Positions 9,099 to 17,761 of a stretch of 64,000 nt of DNA are shown piece by piece (position 1 is the first letter of the stretch; each line of letters begins with the position of its first letter). Location of the stretch: contig NZ_CP059569.1 in NCBI RefSeq assembly GCF_014054985.1, positions 496,001-560,000 on the forward strand. The letters are read 5' to 3'. Below the pieces are notes generated by a model. The model was not told the DNA's origin. It made no database searches and saw only the letters and a program-made list of their open reading frames with translations. The translations under genes and the position numbers were made by a program. The stretch is from Kingella oralis (GTDB lineage: Bacteria > Pseudomonadota > Gammaproteobacteria > Burkholderiales > Neisseriaceae).

Positions 9099-9202
9099 TA
9101 TAGTCGTTCCACACAGCCTTAGACAAGGCGGCGAGCCGCAGATAGTACAAGTAGTACAGCAAGGCGAGCCAACGCAGTATAAGGTTGTGTGGAACGACTA
9201 TA
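9099..9202. mobile_element. Correia-like miniature element (MITE)
   Basis: A 104-bp imperfect palindrome starts with TATAGTCGTTCCACACA and ends with its exact complement. After one mismatch the arms match for five more bases. The outermost TA on each side looks like a target-site duplication, giving a 100-bp element TAG...CTA. The core (GACAAGGCGGCGAGCCGCAG, then AGTACAAGTAGTAC, then GCAAGGCGAG) closely resembles the core of Neisseria Correia elements as I recall it, but the ends differ from the Neisseria TATAGTGGATTAA. It encodes nothing. It lies 17 bases before the map start codon, so it forms the whole immediate upstream region of map and may carry its promoter. Confidence 0.8.
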
Positions 9203-9219
9203 TAAACGGAAAGACCATC

Positions 9220-9996
9220 ATGGCAGTAATCATCCACACCCCCGAAGAAATTGAAAAAATGCGCGAGCTGGGCAAGCTCGTTGCCGAAGCGCTGGATTAT
9301 ATCGGCGATTTCGTGAAACCCGGCATCACCACCAACGAGCTGGATAAGCTGGTGTACGACTATCACGTGAACGTGCAGGGCGGCTATCCTGCGCCCTTGC
9401 ATTATGGTAATCCGCCCTATCCCAAATCGTGCTGCACCTCGGTGAACCATGTGATTTGCCACGGCATCCCCGATGATAAACCGTTGAAAGAAGGCGATAT
9501 TATCAACATTGATTTAACCATCAAAAAAGACGGTTTTCACGGCGACAGCAGCCGCATGTTTACCGTGGGCAAAGTGAGCCCGCAGGCGCAGCGCCTGATT
9601 GACGTTACCCACGAAAGCATGATGGCGGGCATCGCCGCCGTGAAAGCGGGCGCAACGCTGGGCGACATTGGCTACGCCTGCCAAAACGTTGCCGAAAACG
9701 CAGGCTATTCGGTGGTGCAAGAATTTTGTGGGCACGGCATCGGGCGCGATTTCCATTGCGAGCCGCAAATTTTGCACTACGGGCGCAAAGGGCAAGGCAT
9801 GGTGCTCAAAGCGGGCATGATTTTCACCATCGAGCCGATGATTAACCAAGGCAAACGCCATCTGCGCATCTTGGACGACGGCTGGACGGTGGTAACCAAA
9901 GACCGCAAGCTCTCCGCGCAATGGGAACACGAAGTGCTGGTTACTGAAACGGGCTGCGAGATTTTGACTATTTCGCCGAGAACAGGGAAAGCGTAA
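9220..9996 (+). CDS. map: Type I methionine aminopeptidase
   Basis: Map removes the initiator methionine from nascent proteins using a two-metal centre. The 258-residue length is normal for a type I enzyme without an N-terminal extension. The metal ligands appear in order: the Asp of NIDLTIKKDG, the Asp of FHGDSSRMF, the His of CGHGIGRDFH, the Glu of FTIEPMI and the Glu of WEHEVLV. The catalytic His is in NHVICHGIP. I chose ATG 9220, preceded by GGAAAG, rather than an upstream GTG that would lie inside the Correia-like element. It ends in an uptake-sequence hairpin. Confidence 0.97.
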   Translation: MAVIIHTPEEIEKMRELGKLVAEALDYIGDFVKPGITTNELDKLVYDYHVNVQGGYPAPLHYGNPPYPKSCCTSVNHVICHGIPDDKPLKEGDIINIDLTIKKDGFHGDSSRMFTVGKVSPQAQRLIDVTHESMMAGIAAVKAGATLGDIGYACQNVAENAGYSVVQEFCGHGIGRDFHCEPQILHYGRKGQGMVLKAGMIFTIEPMINQGKRHLRILDDGWTVVTKDRKLSAQWEHEVLVTETGCEILTISPRTGKA

Positions 9997-10009
9997 AACT
10001 ATCCATCAG

Positions 10010-10050
10010 AGGCAGCCTGAAAACGAGTAAAGCAAGTTTCAGGCTGCCTT
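10010..10050 (+). terminator. Inverted uptake-sequence pair after map
   Basis: AGGCAGCCTGAAA and its complement face each other across a short A-rich loop, 14 bases after the map stop codon and just before the MerR-family gene. Confidence 0.7.
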
Positions 10051-10064
10051 AACGAAAGCCAAAT

Positions 10065-10472
10065 ATGAACATTAGCCAAGCCGCCGCCCAAACGGGCTTA
10101 TCCGCCAAACAAATCCGCGATTATGAAAAACAAGGCTTGCTACCGCCCGCGCCACGCAGCGAAGCGGGTTATCGCCGTTTTTTGCCTGTCGATTTGCAAC
10201 GGCTGCGCTTTATCGCCCACGCGCGCGAAGTGGGCTTTTCGCTGGCGCAGATTAAACGCTTGCTGGCGTTGGCAGACGACCCAGAACGGCACAGCCGCGA
10301 TGTCAAACAACTGACGAGCGAACACATCGCCGAGCTCAACCAAAAAATCGCCACGCTGCAAACCATGCGCGACACGCTGCAAGCATGGCACAACCAATGC
10401 GCGGGCGACGATGCTGCGGCGTGTTGTATTTTGGAAGGGATAGGCAGCCTGAAAACGGGGGAAGCGGGGTAG
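10065..10472 (+). CDS. MerR-family regulator, CueR-like (copper-sensing)
   Basis: The 135-residue protein has the MerR winged helix at its N-terminus (NISQAAAQTGLSAKQIRDYE, then GYRRF), a long dimerisation helix, and a C-terminal CAGDDAAACCIL loop. CueR senses Cu(I) with two cysteines spaced like C-x7-C in this loop, which fits here. CueR-type proteins twist the promoter of copper export genes to activate them. No copper ATPase or chaperone is adjacent. The tail GSLKTGEAG is encoded by an uptake sequence, so the natural C-terminus has been extended or replaced. Some MerR relatives bind other metals, so copper is likely but not proven. Confidence 0.82.
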   Translation: MNISQAAAQTGLSAKQIRDYEKQGLLPPAPRSEAGYRRFLPVDLQRLRFIAHAREVGFSLAQIKRLLALADDPERHSRDVKQLTSEHIAELNQKIATLQTMRDTLQAWHNQCAGDDAAACCILEGIGSLKTGEAG

Positions 10473-10581
10473 GGCGGTTAGGTGGATGGAGAGAAAGACG
10501 GTGAATGCCGTCTTTTTTGGTTTTCAGGCTGCCTTAATTGTTGGCAAGCGATAGAGCAGCCTGAAACCCCATCCTCCCAAC

Positions 10582-10617
10582 AAAAAACCCTTTATGCACC
10601 AAGCACAAAGGGTTTTA
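10582..10617. terminator. Hairpin terminator between convergent genes
   Basis: AACCCTTT and AAAGGGTT form a stem around a 13-base loop, flanked by A6 on one side and TTTT on the other. It lies between the MerR-family gene and the transporter, which end towards each other. Confidence 0.7.
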
Positions 10618-10634
10618 TCGTTGAGCAACCGCCG

Positions 10635-12224
10635 CTACATAAACGCGCCGATAATCTGCACCAGCAAGATTTTAAACACCGTCATCGACGGGAAAATCAT
10701 CGCATAGCCCACATCGGGTTTATCGGAAGCCAGCGTTTTGCTGCTGAACGCCAAAATGGCGGGGTTGCCCGTTGCGCCCGAGATGATGCCCGCCGCCATG
10801 TCGTAAGGGATGCGGAACACATACACGGTAATCAGCAACACGCTGATAGAAAGCAGCGCAACCAGCGCCACGCCCAGCAGCAGATAAGTCATGCCGCTTT
10901 TGGCAACGGTTTCCACAAAGGTTGAACCTGATGCCATGCCCACTTGCGCCAGAAACAACGCCAAGCCAAATTCGCGGAACACGCGCGAAGCAGCAATCGG
11001 CATACTCCATGTGAACTTCCATGTGTTACGCGCTTTGCCCAGATACAACGCCACCAGCAGCAAGCCTGCCAAGCCCAGTTTCACGTTGCCCAAGCCTGGG
11101 ATGGGGAAGGCAATAGAACCCACCGCCAAGCCCAACGCCACGCCCACGCCCATAGAAAGATAGTTCACTTCGCCGCCCGCTTTCACCGAGTCGCCGAAGA
11201 AGCGTTGCAATTCTTTGGTGTGCCCCACTTCGGCAAGCACGCCGATTTGGTCGCCGATTTCCATGCGCAGCGATTGGGTGAGCGGCATATCGGTGTCGCC
11301 ACGGCGAATGTGCAAAATGCTGACATTGAGCGTCATCAGTTGGCGGATTTGCGGGATGGTTTTGCCCGCCAAGTTGGGGTTAGAAATAAACAGGCGTTGG
11401 TATTCTTTTTCGCCTTGCACCAAGTTGATTTTGTCGCCCACGCGCGTGCCGATGGTGGGCACGGCTTGGTCTAGCTTGGCGTTGTCCACCGCGGTAATCA
11501 ACACAATATCGCCGTGTTGCAATTCACCCAAATGCCCCAAGGCAACGGCTTTGCCGCCGCGGTTGGTGGTGGTGATGCTCACGCCATCGGGCAGGGTGCT
11601 GTTTACATCCGACATGGTTTTGCCGAAGATTTCGGGGTTTTCCACGCGCACGGCGCATACGCGCAATGAGGTGCGCTCTTCCAGCGTGTATTTGGGCTTA
11701 AAGAAGCTGTTGTACAAGCCAATAATCAAAATGGGCACCGCCACGCCAAAGGGGTAGGCAACGGAATAGCCTGTGGCGGGGATTTTGTCGCCCGTTACCA
11801 CCATTGCCGCTTGCAGGGCAGAGGTGCTGGTGCCTGCTCCTGCCCATGCGCCAATGGCTTCGGCAAAGTTTACGCCGGGGATAAATTTAATCGCCAGCAG
11901 CATCAAGCCCAGCGACAGCAGCACGCCGATTACCGAGGCGATGTTGGCCTTGATGCCCAGCGGGCTGGTTAGGCCTTTGAAAAATTGCGCGCCAAACGAA
12001 ACGCCCACACCGTATAAAAAGAGCAGCAGGCCGAATGTGCCCACTACCCCCGGCAAGGCGGATTGCGGCGCAAGCGCGCCCATTGCCAAGCCCACGAACA
12101 ACACTGCGCCTGCGCCCAGCGATAAGCCGCGCACGCTAATCATGCCCACGGCGTAGCCCAATGCAATCGTTGCAAACAATGCAAACAAGGGATTGGCGGT
12201 TAAATATTCAACAAGTGCTGTCAT
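10635..12224 (-). CDS. Putative transporter of the aspartate:alanine exchanger family
   Basis: The 529-residue inner-membrane protein has the layout of AAE-family proteins (AspT, E. coli YidE/YbjL). There are hydrophobic helices in the first ~190 residues, two soluble RCK_C (TrkA-C) domains in the middle (VCAVRVENPEIFGKTMSDVN, then LFISNPNLAGKTIPQIRQL), and a second set of helices at the end. The two membrane halves are repeats (GAWAGAGTSTSALQAAM against GIISGATGNPAILAFSSK). The substrate is unknown; AspT itself exchanges aspartate for alanine. I chose ATG 12224 because GGAAGGAGAC lies just upstream. Confidence 0.88.
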   Translation of the reverse strand: MTALVEYLTANPLFALFATIALGYAVGMISVRGLSLGAGAVLFVGLAMGALAPQSALPGVVGTFGLLLFLYGVGVSFGAQFFKGLTSPLGIKANIASVIGVLLSLGLMLLAIKFIPGVNFAEAIGAWAGAGTSTSALQAAMVVTGDKIPATGYSVAYPFGVAVPILIIGLYNSFFKPKYTLEERTSLRVCAVRVENPEIFGKTMSDVNSTLPDGVSITTTNRGGKAVALGHLGELQHGDIVLITAVDNAKLDQAVPTIGTRVGDKINLVQGEKEYQRLFISNPNLAGKTIPQIRQLMTLNVSILHIRRGDTDMPLTQSLRMEIGDQIGVLAEVGHTKELQRFFGDSVKAGGEVNYLSMGVGVALGLAVGSIAFPIPGLGNVKLGLAGLLLVALYLGKARNTWKFTWSMPIAASRVFREFGLALFLAQVGMASGSTFVETVAKSGMTYLLLGVALVALLSISVLLITVYVFRIPYDMAAGIISGATGNPAILAFSSKTLASDKPDVGYAMIFPSMTVFKILLVQIIGAFM

Positions 12225-12376
12225 TTGACAGTCTCCTTCCAACAAGTAAAACAAAAGCGGTTTTCAGGCTGCCTGTCATCGCGCGGCTTGGCTTTGGCTA
12301 CGGCGTTGTGCTGTATGAAAAGCGTGTTCACGCGATATTTTCAGGCTGCCCTAGGGCTGTTGATTGTCAATAGCCC

Positions 12377-12619
12377 CTAAACCGCCGCCTGATTGAGATA
12401 CGCCGATAACGCGGCTTCGTTGAGATGCCAATGGCAAATTTCGTGTTCGCCATGCAGCAACACGGGCACCAGCTCGTTATAGCGCGCGACTAGATTTTCG
12501 TCTTCATCCACATCCACCACGTTGAGCGCAAACCCGTATTGCTGCTGATAGGGCAGCAGGGCTTGGCGCATGTGGTGGCACAAACTGCAATATTCTCGGA
12601 AAAGAAGCGTTAAGGTCAT
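12377..12619 (-). CDS. Glutaredoxin-like thiol protein
   Basis: This 80-residue protein has the thioredoxin fold of the short glutaredoxin-like family. The redox motif CSLC is at residues ~11-14 (REYCSLCHHM), the strand NVVDVDED follows, and the cis-proline is in LVPVLLHG. It probably reduces or is reduced by small thiols or disulfides in the cytoplasm. The partner is not evident. It ends near a DUS-rich gap and is convergent with nothing. Confidence 0.85.
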   Translation of the reverse strand: MTLTLLFREYCSLCHHMRQALLPYQQQYGFALNVVDVDEDENLVARYNELVPVLLHGEHEICHWHLNEAALSAYLNQAAV

Positions 12620-12770
12620 GTTGTATGATTACTCCGAAATCAGAAGCGCGCGCATTATAACCGTTATTTTGTGTAAATAAAGTGTTGCTTTGTTTCGTTA
12701 ATTTGTAAAGACTGGGGGTGGTTGTGTTGTTGGGTTACAGGATGGTGAGGCAGCCTGAAAAAGGTTGCTG

Positions 12771-13222
12771 TTTTGTGGTTGGTTTGGGGTGTGGTTTTAA
12801 CCATGCGCTTCGTGCCAGCGGGGCACTTACTTTCTTTGCTTCGCCAAAGAATGAGAACTTGCATTCGCTATCTGCACGGCTGCTTTTGCCTTCATTGAAC
12901 ACGCCTACCGCGTTGCCAAGCCAAGTTAATAGAACCACTATTAACTTGGCTTGTCGCCTTGTATTCGTATTCACTGAATACAAAATCCGCTCGCGCAGAT
13001 AACGAATACAGTTTCTGGCAAAAGAAAGGCGACCCCGACGTGCAGGTTCGCTGCGCGAACTTCCCTCACTGCACATCCTTTTTTCGGCGCGTGCGAACTA
13101 GCCGCGCTTCGCGCGTCGTCGAACAAGCGCACGCTTTTTCCCGAAAAAAAGATGCTGCGTTCGGCTGGACGTAGGGGAGAGAGTGGCAGTATTAAACGGT
13201 TGTGATGAGATTAGGCAGCCTG
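12771..13222 (+). repeat. 450-bp dispersed repeat, copy A
   Basis: This segment is closely matched, in the opposite orientation, by 38459-38905, and its first ~65 bases match 44111-44177. It contains a perfect 16-bp inverted repeat (arms 12917-12932 and 12938-12953, CAAGCCAAGTTAATAG) and a second palindrome around GAATACAA. Short reading frames exist in both copies but have no start signals or recognisable domains, so it is probably noncoding. It sits in the 950-base gap between the glutaredoxin-like gene and dusB. Confidence 0.7.
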
Positions 13223-13240
13223 AAAGCCAATCCATTCAGC

Positions 13241-13275
13241 AAAAAACCGTTTGGCTGAATACCAAACGGTTTTTC
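13241..13275. terminator. Hairpin terminator with A and T flanks
   Basis: AACCGTTTGG and CCAAACGGTT form a 10-bp stem with A6 before and T5 after. A nearly identical hairpin occurs at 22855-22890 and a similar one at 57566-57603. Confidence 0.65.
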
Positions 13276-13385
13276 TTTTTCAGGCTGTCTTTGGGAATTG
13301 CGTTGCTGAGGCAGCCTGAAACCAGATGCGCGATGGCGCGTCGGCGGCTTGCCGACATTTTGGTAAATAAAATAGCGCAGTTGTT

Positions 13386-13473
13386 GTAGGTTGGGCATTT
13401 ATGCCCGACAAAAACTGCCATATTTATTTTATACGCCATAACTAAAAACGTCGGGCATAAATGCCCGACCTAC
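13386..13473. repeat. Palindromic repeat ending in GTAGGTCGGGCAT, copy 1
   Basis: An 88-bp imperfect palindrome starts with GTAGGTTGGGCATTTATGCC and ends with the matching complement. Related copies lie at 21052-21123 and 35502-35589. It may be a small non-autonomous element. Confidence 0.65.
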
Positions 13474-13567
13474 TTGGGTTTGCAAAGGTTTCAGATTTGT
13501 TATTGTGTTAAAGGTTTCAGGCTGCCTTTGACAACAAGCCGTCGTCATTCCCTTTGCGTTTGCCGTT

Positions 13568-14569
13568 TCAGGCTGCCTCGTAATCGCGTTGCCAGTATTC
13601 ATATTGCTGGGCTTGCGCGGTGAGGTAATCGGCTAAATAGTCGTATTGCTCGCTGGCGTGGTTGATTTGGTTGAGGTGCTGGCGGGCGGTTTGGCTGTTG
13701 GGGATGCGGGCGAGATACCAGCCGATGTGTTTGCGGGCGATGCGGGTGCCTGCGTTGTCGCCGTAAAAGTGGTGCATGGCGGCAAGGTGGCGCAGGATGG
13801 TGGCAGAGGCAGCCTGAAACGGCATGGGCGGGGGCAGCGTGCCGTGTTGTAAATAGTGTTGGATGTCGGCAAACAGCCACGGCTGCCCTTGTGCGCCGCG
13901 CCCTATCATAATGGCATCTGCGCCTGTTTGCGCCAGCACGGCGGCGGCTTTTTGCGGGCTGGTGATGTCGCCGTTTGCCCAGATGGGCAGGCGGCTTTGT
14001 TGTTTGACGGCGGCGATGAGTTCGTATTGCGCTTGGCCGCGATACATTTGGCTGCGGGTGCGCCCGTGGATGGCAAGGGCGGCGATGCCTGCGTCTTCGG
14101 CGATTTGGGCGATGGTGGGGATGTTTTGGTGTTCATCGTCCCAGCCGAGCCGTGTTTTGAGGGTTACGGGCACGTTTACGGCGCGCACGACGGTGTTGAG
14201 AATCTGCGCGACGAGTTTTTCGTTTTGCAACAATGCGCTGCCTGCGAGCACGTTGCACACTTTTTTAACGGGGCAGCCCATGTTGATGTCGATGACTTGC
14301 GCGCCGAGGGCGACGTTGTGTTGCGCGGCGGCGGCGAGTTGGGCGGGGTCGCTGCCGGCGATTTGCACGGCGATGACGCCGCTTTCGCCTGCGTGGTTTT
14401 GGCGGTGGCGGGTTTTGGCGGTGTGCTGCAAATCGGGGTTCACGGTTACCATTTCGCTGGCGGCCCATTGTGCGCCGAACTGGCGGGTGAGCTGGCGGAA
14501 GGGCAGGTCGGTGATGCCCGCCATGGGGGCGAGGGCAAGTTTGACGGCGTGTAGGGCGGCGAGGGTCAT
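13568..14569 (-). CDS. dusB: tRNA-dihydrouridine synthase DusB
   Basis: Dus enzymes reduce uridine to dihydrouridine in the tRNA D-loop using FMN and NADPH. The 333-residue protein has LAPMAGITDLPFR at the N-terminus, the catalytic cysteine in NMGCPVKKVCNVLAGSALL, the FMN-binding IHGRTRSQMY, ANGDIT and IGRGAQGQPW. The NMGCP(x)KKV and GRGAQG signatures match the DusB/NifR3 branch rather than DusA or DusC. The last three codons, Glu-Ala-Ala followed by stop, are supplied by an uptake sequence. Its start overlaps the end of the upstream membrane protein gene by four bases, so the two are translationally coupled. Confidence 0.92.
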   Translation of the reverse strand: MTLAALHAVKLALAPMAGITDLPFRQLTRQFGAQWAASEMVTVNPDLQHTAKTRHRQNHAGESGVIAVQIAGSDPAQLAAAAQHNVALGAQVIDINMGCPVKKVCNVLAGSALLQNEKLVAQILNTVVRAVNVPVTLKTRLGWDDEHQNIPTIAQIAEDAGIAALAIHGRTRSQMYRGQAQYELIAAVKQQSRLPIWANGDITSPQKAAAVLAQTGADAIMIGRGAQGQPWLFADIQHYLQHGTLPPPMPFQAASATILRHLAAMHHFYGDNAGTRIARKHIGWYLARIPNSQTARQHLNQINHASEQYDYLADYLTAQAQQYEYWQRDYEAA

Positions 14570-15198
14570 TGGAATTGGGTGAACAGGTCTATCAGAGTTT
14601 GGCGGATGTAGTGCGCCTGCATGGCAAGGGCAAGCAGCACGCTGACGGAAAGCTGGCGGCGGCCGGGTTTGCAGTTTTCAGGCTGCCGAAATAAAACCAG
14701 ATAGAGGGTGGTGAGCAGCATTAAAAAAGCGGTGAAGCTGAGCCATGTGGTGGGGTCGAGCGCGTAGATTTGGTAGAGGTCGGCGATGAAATGCGGGCTG
14801 ATGCCGTAGGGGTAGATAATCCACGCGCAGCCAATCAGGATAAAAAAGGCAAGGTGCATGGCAAGGTTGGCGTGGATGAGGCTGGTGAGATAGAGGCTGG
14901 GGGTGGCGCTGGGTGCCAGTTTGTTATGCTCGTGATGCCCGTTTTCAGGCTGCCTCGGGTGGCGGTAGGCAAGGCTGCCGATGAGGATGTAGGCTTGGGC
15001 GATGTAGAGATGGGCGGCGATGCTGTATGGTTGCACAAAGGGCAGGGCAGGGCGCGAAAGGTCGTGCAAAAAATACCATTGCACGGCGATAAACAGCGCG
15101 GTGCTGAGGGCGAGCCATGCAAACTGGCGGTGGCGCAGGGTTTGGAAGATGAATAGGGCGACAAATAGGCTGGCGGTAAGGAGGTTGATTTGGGACAT
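14566..15198 (-). CDS. Hypothetical multi-pass membrane protein
   Basis: I do not recognise this 210-residue protein. It has about five or six hydrophobic segments (for example LLTASLFVALFIF near the start and AFLMLLTTLYLVLF near residue 165), so it is an inner-membrane protein. Two uptake sequences are in frame and give the polar loops RQPENGHHEHN and RQPENCKPG. Both fall between membrane segments, where insertions are tolerated. Its stop overlaps the dusB start (ATGA), so it is the first gene of a two-gene operon. Nothing links it functionally to tRNA modification. Confidence 0.75.
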   Translation of the reverse strand: MSQINLLTASLFVALFIFQTLRHRQFAWLALSTALFIAVQWYFLHDLSRPALPFVQPYSIAAHLYIAQAYILIGSLAYRHPRQPENGHHEHNKLAPSATPSLYLTSLIHANLAMHLAFFILIGCAWIIYPYGISPHFIADLYQIYALDPTTWLSFTAFLMLLTTLYLVLFRQPENCKPGRRQLSVSVLLALAMQAHYIRQTLIDLFTQFQ

Positions 15199-15355
15199 GG
15201 CGGGTGGGTATGGAGTGGGTTGGGTGAGGCAGCCTGAAAAAAGGGGTAAGCGGCTTGGAGGGGGAAATGGGGATGAATGGGTTTTCAGGCTGCATTACTA
15301 ATGGTTGCGATATGGGCGGGCTTATCTGCCGCACCCAGCAGAGACAGCCTGAAAA

Positions 15356-15565
15356 CTACTGCGACCGTGCCGCGCCGGCGGGTGCGGATGCGGCGGGCGG
15401 TTGGGCGGCGGATTGTTGCCGCTTGGCGGCGCGTTCCGCTTTTTTCTTGGCAGCGGCGGCTTGCATTTTGGCTTGCTGCTCTGCATCGGGCAGGTTGAAA
15501 TACACGCCTGCGATAACGACCGCCATCGCCGCGCTGTAAAACCAAACTTTGTGAACGTTTATCAT
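15356..15565 (-). CDS. Small single-pass membrane protein with Ala/Lys-rich tail
   Basis: The 69-residue product has one hydrophobic helix (VWFYSAAMAVVIAGVYF) near its N-terminus and then a charged, alanine-rich helical segment (QQAKMQAAAAKKKAERAAKR) ending in AAQPPAASAPAG. I chose ATG 15563-15565 because the longer reading frame upstream is made of uptake-sequence codons. The tail could be a coiled coil. The function is unknown. It lies just downstream of dapF in the same direction. Confidence 0.6.
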   Translation of the reverse strand: MINVHKVWFYSAAMAVVIAGVYFNLPDAEQQAKMQAAAAKKKAERAAKRQQSAAQPPAASAPAGAARSQ

Positions 15566-15617
15566 GGGGAGCTTTCTATGATGGATAGGCAGCCTCGCAG
15601 CGAAGCGGAAACGGTTT

Positions 15618-16475
15618 TCAGGCTGCCAATTCGCCGTCAAACACCCACACCGCCTCGCCCGTCATCATCACATGGCTGCCGCTGTGCCATTGGACAAACA
15701 AATCGCCTCCGCGCAACGACACTTGCACCGTTTCGCCCGCCGCCAGCCAGCCCTGCCGCATCCCCGCCACCACCGCCGCGCACGCGCCCGTGCCGCACGC
15801 CAGCGTTTCGCCCGCGCCGCGTTCAAACACGCGCAGCGCGATGTGCGTGGGGTCAAGCAACTGCATAAAGCCCACGTTCACGCGCTCGGGGAACTGCGGA
15901 TGCTGCTGCAACGCCGCGCCGATTTCGGCAACGGGCGCGGTTTTCGTGTCATCCACGCGCAGCACGGCGTGCGGGTTGCCCATGCTCACTAGGCTGACGG
16001 CAATCGCGGGTTGGCGGTTATCCCACACGATTTGATGCGTGAGCGCGCCTGCCGTTTCCGAGCCATCAGCAGGTAGCCTGAAAGGGATGTCGTCGGGCAA
16101 CACGCGCGGCGCACCCATGTCCACCGTTACCAAGCCATTGGGCTGGATTTGCGGCTTGATGATGCCCGCTGCGGTTTCCACCGCGATGTGTGTTTTGTCG
16201 GTTAAACCCTTGTCGTACACAAATTTGGCAAAGCAGCGCGCGCCGTTGCCGCATTGTTGCACCTCGCCGCCATCGGCGTTGAAAATGCGATAGCGAAAAT
16301 CGGCAGCGGGCGTTTGGGCGCGTTCCACCAGCAGCAGTTGGTCAAAGCCGATGCCGAAATGGCGGTTTGCCCACGCCGCAATGTGCGCAGAGTTGGGCGT
16401 GAAGACTTGGTTGATGCCGTCTATTACCATAAAATCGTTGCCCAAGCCGTGCATTTTGCTGAATTTAAGCGACAT
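15618..16475 (-). CDS. dapF: Diaminopimelate epimerase
   Basis: DapF converts LL- to meso-diaminopimelate for lysine and peptidoglycan synthesis, using two cysteines as base and acid. Both are visible: QQCGNGARCFAKF near residue 73 and ETLACGTGACAAV near residue 217. The start SLKFSKMHGLGNDFMVID is diagnostic. ATG 16475 has AAGGAAAC upstream, whereas the longer frame has none. Length is 285 residues, slightly above the E. coli 274. The final codons (Leu-Ala-Ala-stop) are formed by an uptake sequence. It is followed by the small membrane protein. Confidence 0.96.
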   Translation of the reverse strand: MSLKFSKMHGLGNDFMVIDGINQVFTPNSAHIAAWANRHFGIGFDQLLLVERAQTPAADFRYRIFNADGGEVQQCGNGARCFAKFVYDKGLTDKTHIAVETAAGIIKPQIQPNGLVTVDMGAPRVLPDDIPFRLPADGSETAGALTHQIVWDNRQPAIAVSLVSMGNPHAVLRVDDTKTAPVAEIGAALQQHPQFPERVNVGFMQLLDPTHIALRVFERGAGETLACGTGACAAVVAGMRQGWLAAGETVQVSLRGGDLFVQWHSGSHVMMTGEAVWVFDGELAA

Positions 16476-16594
16476 GATGTTTCCTTGTAAGGCAGCCTGA
16501 AAAAGGCGAGATTGTAGCGTAAATTGAAGCCTAGGGTTACCGCCGCGCCCGCGCTTTTCCATTTTCAGGCTGCCTTTGCCCCCTTATCTCGCGC

Positions 16595-16600
16595 TATAAT
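16595..16600 (+). promoter_or_regulatory. Likely -10 box of metX
   Basis: A perfect TATAAT inside CGCTATAATCGC lies 33 bases before the metX start. The -35 region is poor. The same CGCTATAAT context occurs before rph at 58741. Confidence 0.4.
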
Positions 16601-16632
16601 CGCGCCTTATTTTTATCCACTCCCTCCCCGCC

Positions 16633-17757
16633 ATGACCATCACCAGCACCACCCTCATCACCCCGCAAATTATTGAGTTCCCCCACCCCATCACCCTGCA
16701 AAACGGCAGCACCCTGCCCAGCTACCAACTCATCATAGAAACCTACGGCGAGCTCAACGAAAGCAAAAGCAACGCCGTGCTGATTTGCCACGCGCTATCG
16801 GGCAACCACCACGCCGCAGGGCGACACCACCCCAACGACAAATACGCAGGCTGGTGGGACAACATGATTGGCGCAGGCAAACCCATAGACACCAATAAAT
16901 TCCACGTTATCGTGCTCAACAATCTGGGCGGCTGCGCAGGTAGCACAGGAGCAACCAGCATCAACCCCGCCACAGGCGAGCCCTACGGCGCAGACTTCCC
17001 GCTGGTAACCGTGCGCGATTGGGTGAACACCCAAGCCCAGCTTGCCGACCACTTCGGCATAGAACAATGGGCAGCCGTAGTCGGCGGCAGCTTGGGCGGC
17101 ATGCAGGCGCTGCAATGGACGATAGACTACCCCGGCCGCGTTCGCCATGCCCTTGTGATTGCCTCCGCGCCCAAACTCTCCACCCAAAACATCGCCTTTA
17201 ACGACGTTGCCCGCCAAGCCATCATCACCGACCCCGATTTCCACGGCGGCAACTACGCCCAACACCACACCAAGCCCCGCCGCGGCCTGCGCACCGCCCG
17301 CATGATGGGACACATCACCTACCTAGCCGAACACGGGCTGGGCAACAAATTCGGGCGGCAACTGCGCAACGAACACTACAACTACAATTATGATATTGAT
17401 TTTGAAGTAGAAAGCTACCTGCGCCATCAAGGCGACAAATTCGCCGAAACCTTTGATGCCAACACCTATCTGCTGATGACCAAAGCCCTAGACTATTTTG
17501 ACCCCGCCGCCGAATACAACGACAACCTACAAGCCGCCCTGCAACACACCCAAGCCCATTATTTCATCGCCAGTTTCAGTACCGATTGGCGGTTTTCCCC
17601 CGAGCGTTCGCGCGAACTCGTGCGCGCCCTAATTGCCGCCCGCAAAAACGTGCAATATGTAGAAGTGCCCAGCCAACACGGACACGATGCCTTCCTGCTC
17701 GACGACCCGCAATACCACAACGCCGTGCGCGCCTATATGAACAACATCAGCGTCTAA
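16633..17757 (+). CDS. metX: Homoserine O-acyltransferase MetX
   Basis: MetX acylates homoserine at its hydroxyl, the first committed step of methionine synthesis. The 374-residue alpha/beta-hydrolase shows the nucleophile serine in VVGGSLGGMQALQW (near residue 152), LNNLGGCAGSTGA, FRTARMMGHITYL-type helices and the catalytic His in SQHGHDAFLLDD near the C-terminus. The family includes acetyl- and succinyl-transferases that look alike, so the acyl donor is not certain. It is followed four bases later by a small gene and then by metW, which is often adjacent to metX in proteobacteria. Confidence 0.94.
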   Translation: MTITSTTLITPQIIEFPHPITLQNGSTLPSYQLIIETYGELNESKSNAVLICHALSGNHHAAGRHHPNDKYAGWWDNMIGAGKPIDTNKFHVIVLNNLGGCAGSTGATSINPATGEPYGADFPLVTVRDWVNTQAQLADHFGIEQWAAVVGGSLGGMQALQWTIDYPGRVRHALVIASAPKLSTQNIAFNDVARQAIITDPDFHGGNYAQHHTKPRRGLRTARMMGHITYLAEHGLGNKFGRQLRNEHYNYNYDIDFEVESYLRHQGDKFAETFDANTYLLMTKALDYFDPAAEYNDNLQAALQHTQAHYFIASFSTDWRFSPERSRELVRALIAARKNVQYVEVPSQHGHDAFLLDDPQYHNAVRAYMNNISV

Positions 17758-17761
17758 ACCC

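Noticed and set aside
12718..13002. 94-codon frame shared with a frame at 38672-38902
   Set aside because: The similarity follows from the 450-bp DNA repeat. Neither copy has a ribosome binding site or a known domain.
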